A stretch of DNA of 64,000 nt from Streptomyces sp. ADI95-17 (GTDB lineage: Bacteria; Actinomycetota; Actinomycetes; Streptomycetales; Streptomycetaceae). The stretch covers positions 89,783-153,782 of the forward strand of contig NZ_ML123051.1 in the NCBI RefSeq assembly GCF_003846175.1. Direction: 5' to 3'. The notes under the pieces are model-generated. The model was not told the DNA's origin, made no database searches, and was given only the letters and a program-made list of their open reading frames with translations. Positions 34,768 through 42,972 of the stretch are shown piece by piece. The translations under genes were made by a program, and so were the position numbers. Each line of letters starts with the position of its first letter. Position 1 is the first letter of the stretch.

Positions 34768-34798
34768 TTGACCTAGCGTGCGGTCTAGGTTCTAGCGT
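34768..34798 (+). promoter_or_regulatory. MerR-type promoter for the SDR gene
   Basis: TTGACC (34768-34773) and TAGCGT (34793-34798) are separated by 19 bp, the long spacer that MerR regulators correct by DNA distortion. The inverted repeat ACCTAG-N8-CTAGGT (34771-34790) lies in the spacer. Transcription would begin near 34805, at or beside the ATG at 34806, predicting a leaderless mRNA. Confidence 0.75.
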
Positions 34799-34805
34799 CA
34801 TGATC

Positions 34806-35762
34806 ATGATCACGAAGCAGCTCAGGATCGGCACCGGATTCGGTGCTCACAGCACGGCCGCCGATGTTCTTTCAGGGATCGATCTGACAGGCACGACTGC
34901 CCTGGTCACGGGTGGCTACTCGGGCCTCGGACTGGAGACCACCCGCGCTCTCGCCGGCGCAGGAGCGCACGTCATCGTCCCCGCCCGCCGCCCAGTCGTC
35001 GCCGAACGCGCCCTGCGTGACATCCCCGGGACGGAGGTGCACACACTCGATCTGGCAGATCTGGAAAGTGTCCGGGCCTTCTGCGAACGCTTCCTGGAAA
35101 CTCGCCGTCCCCTCCGCATCCTCATCAACGGCGCCGGTGTGATGGCCTGTCCGGAAACACGTGTCGGTCCCGGTTGGGAGGCACACTTCGCGATCAACCA
35201 CCTCGGCCACTTCGCGCTCGTCAATCGCCTCCGTCCGGCCTTGACCTCAGGAGGGGCCCGGGTGGTGTCCGTTGCCTCGTCTGGGCATTTCCTGTCCGGC
35301 ATCCGCTGGGACGACATCCACTTCCGCACAGGCTATGACCGCTGGCTGGCCTATGCGCAGTCCAAGACCGCCAACGCCCTCTTCGCCCTGCACCTCGACA
35401 GCCTCGGTGCGGACCGGGGCCTGAGCGCCTTCGCGGTGCACCCCGGCAGCATCCTCACGCCGTTGCAGCGTCACATCCCTCGTCAGGAATGGCTCGCGCA
35501 AGGCTGGGTGACCCCGGACGGCGAACCGGCCGCCGGTTTCAAAACCCCGGAGCAGGGCGCGGCGACAGCCGTATGGGCGGCAACGTCTCCTCTGCTCGAC
35601 GGCCACGGAGGTGCCTACTGCCAGGACTGCGACATCGCGGAACCGGCTGCCACCGACGACATGCTCATCGGCGGAGTCAAGCCATGGGCCACCGACCCCG
35701 ACGCGGCATCCCGGCTCTGGGAACTCTCCGGCAGACTCACCGGGCTGAGCGCGCTCCGATGA
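34806..35762 (+). CDS. Short-chain dehydrogenase/reductase (retinol dehydrogenase/WWOX-like)
   Basis: 318 residues. The NAD(P) motif TGGYSGLG, the INGAGV structural motif, a serine in VSVASSGH and the catalytic YAQSK define a classical SDR; the length and C-terminus match the retinol-dehydrogenase-like group. ATGs at 34800 and 34806 are in frame. The promoter geometry favours 34806 as a leaderless start. It is probably induced by the divergent MerR protein. The substrate is unknown. Confidence 0.88.
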   Translation: MITKQLRIGTGFGAHSTAADVLSGIDLTGTTALVTGGYSGLGLETTRALAGAGAHVIVPARRPVVAERALRDIPGTEVHTLDLADLESVRAFCERFLETRRPLRILINGAGVMACPETRVGPGWEAHFAINHLGHFALVNRLRPALTSGGARVVSVASSGHFLSGIRWDDIHFRTGYDRWLAYAQSKTANALFALHLDSLGADRGLSAFAVHPGSILTPLQRHIPRQEWLAQGWVTPDGEPAAGFKTPEQGAATAVWAATSPLLDGHGGAYCQDCDIAEPAATDDMLIGGVKPWATDPDAASRLWELSGRLTGLSALR

Positions 35763-36549
35763 CCTCCCAGCGCTGAACGAAAGGCTGAGAGAACCTGCTG
35801 CCGCGGACGGGAACGAGCGAAAACGCGGCCTCTGCCGCGCAGCACCGGGGCTTCGTCCGGTTCCTCGGTCAGCGAGGCGAGGAGCCGGACGACCGGGCCG
35901 ACGACGGAGCGGCCCCCAGTGGCGACCGCCGGTCGCCCGCGCGCGAAGACGCTCCAGCGGCGAGGCCCGCCATGCACATCGGAACGCGCACGGTCATGTA
36001 CGGCCTCTATGGTGGGCCGGCTGTCCGCGCGCCGGAGGGCACCGCGCGCTGCGTTCGGATCCGTGCCCGTCCCGTCCGCGCCCTCTGCGCGTGTCCGGAC
36101 CGGCCGGAGGCCGGGCTCACCCCGAAGAGAGGCGCACCGGTCGGTGGTTGAACCGTCGGCCGGACGGATACTTCCAGTGGGCGCCGAAGGCGTGACGGGG
36201 CAGTGGCCGGGGCGCCTTCCCCTCCCATGCCGATTCCCGCCCGTGCCGCCTGCCCCCTTTGGCCGACGACGGGATGACGGCCGGGCAGGAGGAATGTGTT
36301 CGTGTCACCAACTGTCTGCCGCCGCCGAATCTCGGACTGAAGCGGCGCATGGACACGTACGACGGGATCTTGGGCCGGTACAGCGGCAGGAGGCGCTGAC
36401 CAGCCAGCACTCCGGGCGGAGCCCCGGCCGTCCCGGAGCCTGTGGACCGCCGTCAGGACCGCCCTGGCCGAGAAGTGGCTCAGAGGCGTTGTATCCAGCC
36501 GCGTCGGGCTGGGCTAGCGTCGCCCCCCAAACACCGATGGGGAGGTTCC
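35763..36549. other. 787-bp stretch before the carrier-protein cluster
   Basis: No gene of normal length is supported. A short plus-strand frame at about 36290-36400 (LPPPNLGLKRRMDTYDGILG, stop TGA) has coding-like text without a clear start and may be a relic. The final 50 bp before the dehydrogenase must contain its promoter; no consensus boxes stand out. Confidence 0.5.
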
Positions 36550-37686
36550 GTGCGCGCTCTCGTCTATCTCGGTCCAGGCTCCGCCGAACTGCAGGACCGG
36601 CCCGCCGGTCAGCTCGTGAACGATGACGATGTCGTGGTGGAGGTTGTCGGCACGGGGGTCTGCGGAACGGACCGCAAGATCCTGCTGGGGCGATTCCCGG
36701 CCCGGCCGGGCGTGGTGCTCGGGCACGAGTCGGTGGGCGTGGTTCGGGAGACCGGGCCCCAGGTGCGTTCGGTCGTGGTGGGGGACCGGGTGGTGGTCAA
36801 CCCCACGCTGTACTGCGGCTGGTGCGTCCCGTGCCGCCGGGGAGCGACCAACTTCTGCCGCCACAAGGCCGGAACCGAGGTCGGCGTCGACCGCGACGGC
36901 ACGTACGCGGAATCCGTGACCCTGCCGGAACGTTTCGTCGAACGTGTTCCCGCCGGGCTGCCCTTCCGCAGCGCGGTCCTGATCGAACCGCTCGCCTGCG
37001 TACTGAGCAATGTCGGGGCCGCTTCCCTCACCTTCGACGACACCGTGGTGGTGCTCGGCGCGGGCCCGATCGGGATGCTGACCGCACTGGTCGCCGCCCG
37101 CCGGGCGCGCCGGGTCACCGTCGCCGAACCGGACGGCTACCGACTGGAGCTGGCCCGCGAACGGTTCGCGCACGTGGTGGACGTGGCTGGAACGGATCCG
37201 GCCGAAGCCGTGGTGAAGGCCTCGGGCGGCGAGCGCCCCTCCGTCGTCTTCGACACCACGGGAACCGGCCTGGACGCGGCGCTACGGTTGATCGACGACG
37301 GCGGCCGGGTGGTGGTGATGGGCTTCGACGACTCCTACGCCGTGCAGCTGCGCCCGCTCCAGCTCACCAACCGGGGCATCCGGCTGATCGGCGCCGGGGA
37401 CTACCGGGCCGACATCTTCCCGGTCGCCGTGGACCTGGCCGTCGAACTCGGCGGCCCGCAACGGCCCGGCACCGGCACCGACACCGGGCCGGGCCTGGAG
37501 CGGCTGGTGACACACGAGTTCCCGCTCGAACGCTACGCGGAGGCCTTCACCGCGCTCGGCGGGCTCACCCGGGACGGCGGCGACGGGGGTGGCGGCACCG
37601 GACGGGCGGGTTACGACGCGCTCAAGGTCGTCATCCGCTCACACTCCGGCCCGGTCGGTGCCGATGGCTGGCCGGTGGACGCGTGA
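36550..37686 (+). CDS. Zinc-dependent dehydrogenase, sorbitol/scyllo-inosamine dehydrogenase type
   Basis: 378 residues. Catalytic zinc residues are in GTGVCGTDRK and GHESVG, the structural zinc lobe is CGWCVPCRRGATNFC, and VLGAGPIGMLTALVAARRAR is the NAD(P) Rossmann motif. The family oxidises secondary hydroxyls of polyols, sugars or cyclitols to ketones. GGAGG lies 5 bp before the GTG. It is the first gene of a coupled set with a ROK kinase and an APH-fold kinase (GTGA overlap). With the class III aminotransferase downstream it could introduce an amino group by oxidation and transamination. Confidence 0.9.
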   Translation: MRALVYLGPGSAELQDRPAGQLVNDDDVVVEVVGTGVCGTDRKILLGRFPARPGVVLGHESVGVVRETGPQVRSVVVGDRVVVNPTLYCGWCVPCRRGATNFCRHKAGTEVGVDRDGTYAESVTLPERFVERVPAGLPFRSAVLIEPLACVLSNVGAASLTFDDTVVVLGAGPIGMLTALVAARRARRVTVAEPDGYRLELARERFAHVVDVAGTDPAEAVVKASGGERPSVVFDTTGTGLDAALRLIDDGGRVVVMGFDDSYAVQLRPLQLTNRGIRLIGAGDYRADIFPVAVDLAVELGGPQRPGTGTDTGPGLERLVTHEFPLERYAEAFTALGGLTRDGGDGGGGTGRAGYDALKVVIRSHSGPVGADGWPVDA

Positions 37687-38633
37687 GCGCTCAGCGGCTC
37701 GGGTCGATCGAGTCCGGCGGGACCAAGTTCGTCTGCCTGGTCGGCTCCGCCCCCGACCGGATCGAGGCCGAGACCCGTTTCCCGACCGGCGAACCGGGCC
37801 CCACCCTGGCCCGCGCCATCGCCTTCTTCCAGGAGACGGCCGCCGCGACCGGACCGCTGGACGCGATCGGCATCGCCTCCTTCGGGCCCCTCGAACTGCG
37901 CCCGGGCCACGCGAAGTTCGGTCACCTCGCCGCCACTCCCAAACCCGGCTGGACCGGTGTGGACGTGGCCGGCCCGGTCGCCGCCGCGCTCGGTGTGCCG
38001 GTGGGCATCGACACCGACGTCAACGGCGCGGCCCTGGGCGAGGGGCGCTGGGGCGCGGCGCGCGGCCTGGACACCTACGTCTACCTGACCGTCGGCACCG
38101 GTATCGGCGGCGGCGCGGTGATCGGCGGAAAGGTGGTCAGCGGCCTGATACACACGGAGATGGGCCACCTCGCCGTGCCCCGGATCGCGGGTGACGCCTT
38201 CGCCGGCTCCTGCCCCTTCCACGAAGACTGCTGGGAGGGGCTGGCGGGCGGCGAGGCGATGAGTATCCGCTGGGGGAGTCCGGCCGAAGAACTGACCGGC
38301 GACACACTGCGCGAGGCGCTGCGGCTGGAGGCGGCCTATCTGGCCGCGGGGCTGCGCAACATCGTCTACACGGTCGCGCCCCAGCGGATCGTGATCGGCG
38401 GCGGCGTCACCGAACTCCCCGGGCTGTTCCCGCTGCTCCGTGCCGAACTGACCGCGACACTGGCCGGATATCCCGGGCTCCCCGAGCACGCGGCCGAGGA
38501 CTTCGTGGTCCCGGCGCGGCTCGGCCGGCTCGCCGGCCCGGCAGGTGGACTGGTCCTGGCGGCCGGAGCCGCCGCCGCAGCACGGCCACGGCCGCAGACC
38601 CGGAGTGGGCCGTCGGAGGGACCGGATGCATGA
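37683..38633 (+). CDS. ROK-family sugar kinase (fructokinase-like)
   Basis: 316 residues. The N-terminal phosphate loop is GSIESGGTKFVCLVG, GIDTDVNGAALGEGRWGAAR the sugar-binding region, and LTVGTGIGGGAVIGGKVVSG the glycine-rich hinge. The zinc-binding set HTEMGHLAVP...CPFHEDCWEGLAGG is present. Such kinases phosphorylate hexoses at C6. The start GTG overlaps the stop of the dehydrogenase. Its substrate may be a pathway sugar rather than free fructose. Confidence 0.9.
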   Translation: MSAQRLGSIESGGTKFVCLVGSAPDRIEAETRFPTGEPGPTLARAIAFFQETAAATGPLDAIGIASFGPLELRPGHAKFGHLAATPKPGWTGVDVAGPVAAALGVPVGIDTDVNGAALGEGRWGAARGLDTYVYLTVGTGIGGGAVIGGKVVSGLIHTEMGHLAVPRIAGDAFAGSCPFHEDCWEGLAGGEAMSIRWGSPAEELTGDTLREALRLEAAYLAAGLRNIVYTVAPQRIVIGGGVTELPGLFPLLRAELTATLAGYPGLPEHAAEDFVVPARLGRLAGPAGGLVLAAGAAAAARPRPQTRSGPSEGPDA

Positions 38634-39696
38634 GGACGGCCCCGGGCCGGGCAGGCTGGCCGGTGTGACGAGCCCCGACCGGGCCGGCCTCCTCGACCCG
38701 GCCACCCACACCTGGCTGACCCGGCACGCCCTGCCCGGGGCCCGGCTGCACGAGGTGGATCCGCTGCCCGGCGGGTTCACCAACGACATGGCCCTGCTCA
38801 CGGCCCAGCCCGCCGATGCGCCGGGCCCGGAGCGCTACGTACTGCGCCGCTACCGGCCGAGCGACAGCCGAGTCCCGCGCAACACCTGTGCGGTGGAGGT
38901 CGCCGTCCTCGGCCGGGCGGCGGCCCGCACCGTCCCGGTGACCGCGGTGGTCGCCTCCGATCCGCACGGCCGGGCCACCGGCCGCCCCACCCTGCTCTAC
39001 CGGTTCGTGGACGGGACCCCGCTCAGCCAGGTGCTCGCGGACGGACCGGTGAGCGGCGAAGCGCGGGGCCTGGGGCGGGCCGTCGGCGCGGTACTGGCAC
39101 GGATCGGCCGGGTCAGACTGCCCCACCCGGGTGCCTTCGGCGATGCATCGCTGGTCCCGGCCCCGGAGGAAGCGGTGCCGCTGGGAGACCTGCCGGGCTT
39201 CGTCGACCGTTGTCTGGCCACCGCGGCCGCGGACGGTCCGCTGAGCGGCACGGACGCGGCCGCACTACGCGCGCTGGCCCGCCAGGGGCCCCGGGCACTG
39301 GCCGCCGTGTCCGGTGAACGAAGCCTGGTGCACTGCGACTTCAACCCGAAGAACGTCCTGGTCGAACGGCGCGCCGGGCAGTGGGCGGTGGCCGCCGTGC
39401 TCGACTGGGAGCTCGCCTTCAGCGGCTCCCCGCTCTTCGACGTCGGGAACATGCTGCGCTTCGCCCACGAGTACCCGCCCGCCTTCACCACGGGCTTCCT
39501 CCAGGGATTCCGGGGCGGGAACGGCCGACTGCCCGGGGACTGGCGACAGCTCAGCCGGACGCTGGACCTCTTCGCCCTCGCGGACATCCTCACCGCACCG
39601 CCCGACCCGGCCTACTTCGCCCGCGCTCGCACCGCCTTGCACAAAGCCGCTGCCCACCGGCTGACGCAAGCCGCTACTGACGCAAGCCGCTACTGA
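38626..39696 (+). CDS. APH-fold phosphotransferase
   Basis: 356 residues. The N-lobe has GGFTNDMALLT and VLRRYRP. The catalytic loop is LVHCDFNPKNVLV, with DWELAFSGSPLFDVGNML for magnesium. It starts at the ATG inside the last codons of the ROK gene (8-bp overlap) with GGAGGG 5-6 bp upstream. The last codons lie in a 16-bp duplication (39661-39692), so the C-terminus LTQAATDASRY may differ from relatives. It could phosphorylate an intermediate or give self-resistance. Confidence 0.87.
   Translation: MHEDGPGPGRLAGVTSPDRAGLLDPATHTWLTRHALPGARLHEVDPLPGGFTNDMALLTAQPADAPGPERYVLRRYRPSDSRVPRNTCAVEVAVLGRAAARTVPVTAVVASDPHGRATGRPTLLYRFVDGTPLSQVLADGPVSGEARGLGRAVGAVLARIGRVRLPHPGAFGDASLVPAPEEAVPLGDLPGFVDRCLATAAADGPLSGTDAAALRALARQGPRALAAVSGERSLVHCDFNPKNVLVERRAGQWAVAAVLDWELAFSGSPLFDVGNMLRFAHEYPPAFTTGFLQGFRGGNGRLPGDWRQLSRTLDLFALADILTAPPDPAYFARARTALHKAAAHRLTQAATDASRY
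39661..39692 (+). repeat. 16-bp direct repeat CTGACGCAAGCCGCTA x2
   Basis: Two exact adjoining copies. They encode the last residues of the phosphotransferase and its stop lies directly after the second copy. Confidence 0.9.
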
Positions 39697-39731
39697 GGGA
39701 ATCCGGTACTGGCGCAAGCCGGCATCAGTCG

Positions 39732-39795
39732 CAGCCGGGTCCGAGCACAGCCGGGTCCGACCACAGCCGGGTCCGACCACAGCCGGGTCCGACCA
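39732..39795 (+). repeat. 16-bp tandem repeat CAGCCGGGTCCGACCA x4
   Basis: Four adjoining copies; the first has GAGCA in place of GACCA at its end, the other three are identical. They lie in the gap between the kinase block and the dioxygenase-like gene, about 230 bp before the latter's start. No transposase or spacer pattern is attached. Confidence 0.9.
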
Positions 39796-40030
39796 TGGCC
39801 GAGCGCGCGCCACATCCGTACGTCCTACCTTTCCCAGCTTTCCCATGCGTCTCGTGCCCCGCTCCATTCCCGAAAGGCAACTGCTGTCCGCGCCGATCGC
39901 GCAGACCTTGGCGATAAGCGTCGTGTTAATGGCGGAGAGGTGACACGCGGCCTTCTTCTCAACGTCGGACACGTCGGTTAGTCTGCCTGGATCGAACCCG
40001 GAATACCCTTGATCAGGGGAGAATTCTGCA
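39796..40030. other. Leader region of the dioxygenase-aminotransferase block
   Basis: With the repeats this gives a gap of 334 bp after the kinase block, enough for an independent promoter. The last 100 bp before 40031 are less GC-rich than the surroundings. AGGGGAGA at 40015-40022 is the RBS of the following gene. Confidence 0.5.
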
Positions 40031-40558
40031 ATGGAGAGCGGAAGTCCGAAAGATGCCGTGAAGACGCTCACGCCGACCGTTCGCTGCAACGGGACGCCGC
40101 CCACCCCCGCCCTGCGCGAAGGGCCGTACTACAAGCCCGACACCCCCTTGAGGACCAGCTTCCGGGGCGATGTCGACGGGGGCATCCCACTGCTGTTGCA
40201 CGGCGCCGTCCGCACTCTTGACGGTAAGCCGATCGGCGGTACGCTGCTCGACTTCTGGCAGGTCGGGGACGCCGGAGTCTACGACGGCGACGGCTTCGGG
40301 CTGCGTGGCCACCAGTTCGCGGACGCCGAGGGGCAGTGGCGGCTGGAGACGGTGCTGCCCGCCGTGTACCCGGGACGGACGCGGCACGTCCATGTGAAGG
40401 TGCAGCCGCCCGGCGGGGCCGTATTGACCACGATGCTTTACTTTCCCGGCGAACGCCGAAACCACCTGGACAAGTATTTTCGGCCAGAATGCCTGATGGA
40501 TGTGCGTGAGACGCCCGAAGGCTGGGATGCCGCGTTCACCTTCGTTCTGGACGTATGA
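40031..40558 (+). CDS. Intradiol-dioxygenase-like protein
   Basis: 175 residues, a minimal intradiol ring-cleavage fold. The four iron ligands appear present: a Tyr in DAGVYDGDGFGLRG, a Tyr in AVYPGRTRHVHVKV and the two His of RHVHV, with the preceding Arg of the family. The N-terminus NGTPPTPALREGPYYKPDTP matches the bacterial protocatechuate-like group. It is much shorter than true protocatechuate or catechol dioxygenases (about 240-310 residues), so a different substrate, or no ring cleavage, is possible. It is separated from the next gene by 102 bp. Confidence 0.8.
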   Translation: MESGSPKDAVKTLTPTVRCNGTPPTPALREGPYYKPDTPLRTSFRGDVDGGIPLLLHGAVRTLDGKPIGGTLLDFWQVGDAGVYDGDGFGLRGHQFADAEGQWRLETVLPAVYPGRTRHVHVKVQPPGGAVLTTMLYFPGERRNHLDKYFRPECLMDVRETPEGWDAAFTFVLDV

Positions 40559-40660
40559 ATTCTGGTACCCGAATTCCGGAGGGAACCCGTAATTTCGCCG
40601 CCCGGAGATATCGGTATCCGTCGTCCGTGATTCCGCGGGACGGAAGTCGACAGGAGACAC

Positions 40661-42019
40661 ATGGCCGACCTCATGCGCGCCCAGCACGATTCGCAGAAAG
40701 ATGTCCGGAGCGCCGCGCGGAGCGGTGACCGGAGCGACGTCCGCGGTGATGCCCTGAGCTACGCACAGAACCACCTGTACTACCCGGTCAGCGCATTCGA
40801 GATGGACCACGGCGAGGGCGTCCACCTGTACGACAACGACGGCAATGAGTACCTCGACTGCGCGTCCGGCACCTTCAACCTGAGCCTCGGATACGGCCAC
40901 CCCGAAGTGGTCAAGGCCATGCGTGATCAAACCGAACGGCTGGTGCACACCACCTCGACCTTCCAGACCGCCCCCGTCAACGAACTGGTCCGGCGTCTGG
41001 TCGAGGTCACCCCGCCGAACCTGACCAAGGTGCACCTCAAGGTGTCGGGCGGCTCCACCGCCAACGAGGGCGCGGTCAAGATGGCGCAGGTCGCCACGGG
41101 CCGCCGCGACGTCATCACCCTGTTCCGCAGTCATCACGGCCAGACCATGATGACGACCACCATGTCGGGCGAGTCCTTTCGCAAGGCACCGTTCCCGCAC
41201 CTCATGCCCGGTGTGCTCCAGGTCCCCGACCCCTACTGCCTGCGCTGCTTCTACCGCCAGGCCGGCCCCGACAGCTGCGGCATGCTCTGCGTCGAACGCA
41301 TCCACGACTTCCTGGACCACGCCAGCTCCGGCAGTGTCGCCTGCGTGGTCGTCGAACCGGTCTCCGGCAGCGGCGGCAACATCGTGCCGCCCGACGGCTA
41401 CCTGCCCGCCCTGCGCGCCCTGTGCGACGAACGTGGCATCGTCCTCGTCTTCGACGAGATCCAGACCGGTATCGGCCGGGTCGGCCGGATGTTCGCCGCC
41501 GAACACTACGGGGTCCGGCCCGACATCCTGACCACCGCCAAGGGCCTCGGAGGCTCCGGCGCCCAGGTCGCGGCGATCGTTGCCGACGAGCGGATGTCCG
41601 GGCTCAGCAACGACCACCACTCCTTCACCTACGGCGGTAACGTCCTCGCCGCTGCCGCCGCGGCAGTGACCCTCGACGTGATCGGGCGCCCCGGTTTCCT
41701 GGAGAACGTACGGGAGGTGGGCGCACACATCATGGACCGGCTCCGCGCACTGGCCGCCCTGCACCCCGCCGTCGTGGACGTGCGCGGCCTCGGCCTGATG
41801 ATCGGGATGGAGATCGGCGACGACGAGGGCCGCCCGCACAGCGAGCGGGCCCAGGCCCTGGCCCGCCGCGGCATGGACCACGGCCTGATCCTGCGTACCT
41901 CCCGATACGGCCGAGGCAACGTGATCAAGATCCGCCCACCACTCATCCTCACCCGCGCCGAGGCCGATCTGCTCTGCGACCGGCTCGATGCCCTCTTCGC
42001 AGCGGAGGCCGCCGCATGA
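40661..42019 (+). CDS. Class III PLP aminotransferase
   Basis: 452 residues. LDCASGTFNLSLGYGHPEVV is the N-terminal family signature, VVVEPVSGSGGNIVPPDGYL and VFDEIQTGIGRVGRMFAAEH hold the PLP-binding Asp, and TTAKGLGG contains the Schiff-base Lys294. The family transfers amino groups to aldehydes or ketones from an amino acid. An odd Cys-rich loop (CLRCFYRQAGPDSCGMLC) at about 190-210 is unusual for class III enzymes. GACAGGAGACAC precedes the ATG. Its stop overlaps the next gene (ATGA). It could aminate the ketone made by the dehydrogenase, or a furan aldehyde. Confidence 0.92.
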   Translation: MADLMRAQHDSQKDVRSAARSGDRSDVRGDALSYAQNHLYYPVSAFEMDHGEGVHLYDNDGNEYLDCASGTFNLSLGYGHPEVVKAMRDQTERLVHTTSTFQTAPVNELVRRLVEVTPPNLTKVHLKVSGGSTANEGAVKMAQVATGRRDVITLFRSHHGQTMMTTTMSGESFRKAPFPHLMPGVLQVPDPYCLRCFYRQAGPDSCGMLCVERIHDFLDHASSGSVACVVVEPVSGSGGNIVPPDGYLPALRALCDERGIVLVFDEIQTGIGRVGRMFAAEHYGVRPDILTTAKGLGGSGAQVAAIVADERMSGLSNDHHSFTYGGNVLAAAAAAVTLDVIGRPGFLENVREVGAHIMDRLRALAALHPAVVDVRGLGLMIGMEIGDDEGRPHSERAQALARRGMDHGLILRTSRYGRGNVIKIRPPLILTRAEADLLCDRLDALFAAEAAA

Positions 42020-42972
42020 CCCGACCCGAGCACGACAGCCCTCCGGAGGCCGCGGCCATGCGGAATTACGTGACCGGCCTCGCCGGTGCCGTCCGCGAGG
42101 CCGTACTGGCCGCTCAGCACTCGTCCGGCAGTCGCCTGGTCCGGGGCCATTCACCGGGCGGGGACGCGCAGTTCGGTCTCGACGAGGTCGCGGAGGCGGC
42201 CGTGTGGAAGTACGTCGTCGACCACGACCTGCCCGTAGCCGTCTACTCCGAGGACCGCGGCCTCCAGTACCACGGCGAGGACCCGGCACACCTGCTGGTC
42301 GTCGACCCCATCGACGGGACACGGCCCGCCGTCGCCGGCCTGGAGTCGGCGACCGTCTCGGTCGCCGTCGCCCGCATGGCACCGCGGCCCCGCATCGCCG
42401 ACGTCGAGTACGCGCTGCTGATGGAACTGCGCACGGGCGCCTACCTCTACGGGGACCTGACGGTGCCCGGCATCACCGCGCACGGGTACGACCGTCCCGT
42501 CCCGGTGCTGACCCGCACCACCGATCTCGCGCGGATGTTCTGGTCGCTGGAGTTCAACGGCCACCCGGCCCAGCTGATGACCGAGGCCTACGGCCACCTC
42601 ATCGACCGCTCGGCCAACACCGGCGGCGTCTTCGTCTTCAACAGCGCCACCTGGTCCATCTCCCGGCTGCTCACCGGCCAGCTCGACGCCTACGTGGACA
42701 TCGGCAACCGGCTGCTGCGCGACGACCAGGCGCTGCTGCCCGAGTTCGAACGCGTCGGCAACGGCCGGGTCCTGCACCTGTTCCCGTACGACATCGCGGC
42801 GGCCGTCTTCCTCGCCGAGCGGGCCGGGGCGGTCATCACCGACGGCTACGGACAGCCGCTCGGCGAAACCGTTCTGACCGACCTGAGCATCACCAACCAG
42901 CGGTCCTGCGTGGCCGCGTCCACGCCCGAACTCCACCAGGCCCTGCTGTCGGCCGTGCGATGGAGGCAGTGA
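42016..42972 (+). CDS. Inositol-monophosphatase-family phosphatase
   Basis: 318 residues. VYSEDRG (about 77-83) and LVVDPIDGTRPAVAGL (DPIDGT at 97-102) are the metal-binding motifs; the C-terminal metal-ligand WxxGD-type motif is not obvious and the text near 230 is LRDDQALLPEFERV, so activity is probable but not certain. It would dephosphorylate a sugar, cyclitol or furfuryl phosphate. ATGA overlap with the aminotransferase. Confidence 0.8.
   Translation: MTRPEHDSPPEAAAMRNYVTGLAGAVREAVLAAQHSSGSRLVRGHSPGGDAQFGLDEVAEAAVWKYVVDHDLPVAVYSEDRGLQYHGEDPAHLLVVDPIDGTRPAVAGLESATVSVAVARMAPRPRIADVEYALLMELRTGAYLYGDLTVPGITAHGYDRPVPVLTRTTDLARMFWSLEFNGHPAQLMTEAYGHLIDRSANTGGVFVFNSATWSISRLLTGQLDAYVDIGNRLLRDDQALLPEFERVGNGRVLHLFPYDIAAAVFLAERAGAVITDGYGQPLGETVLTDLSITNQRSCVAASTPELHQALLSAVRWRQ

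Noticed and set aside
39732..39795. 16-bp repeats as a CRISPR array
   Set aside because: Repeats are adjoining with no spacers, and there are no cas genes in the window.
40013..42382. 789-residue minus-strand open frame
   Set aside because: Antisense to the well-supported dioxygenase, aminotransferase and phosphatase genes; composition reflects high third-position GC of the real genes.
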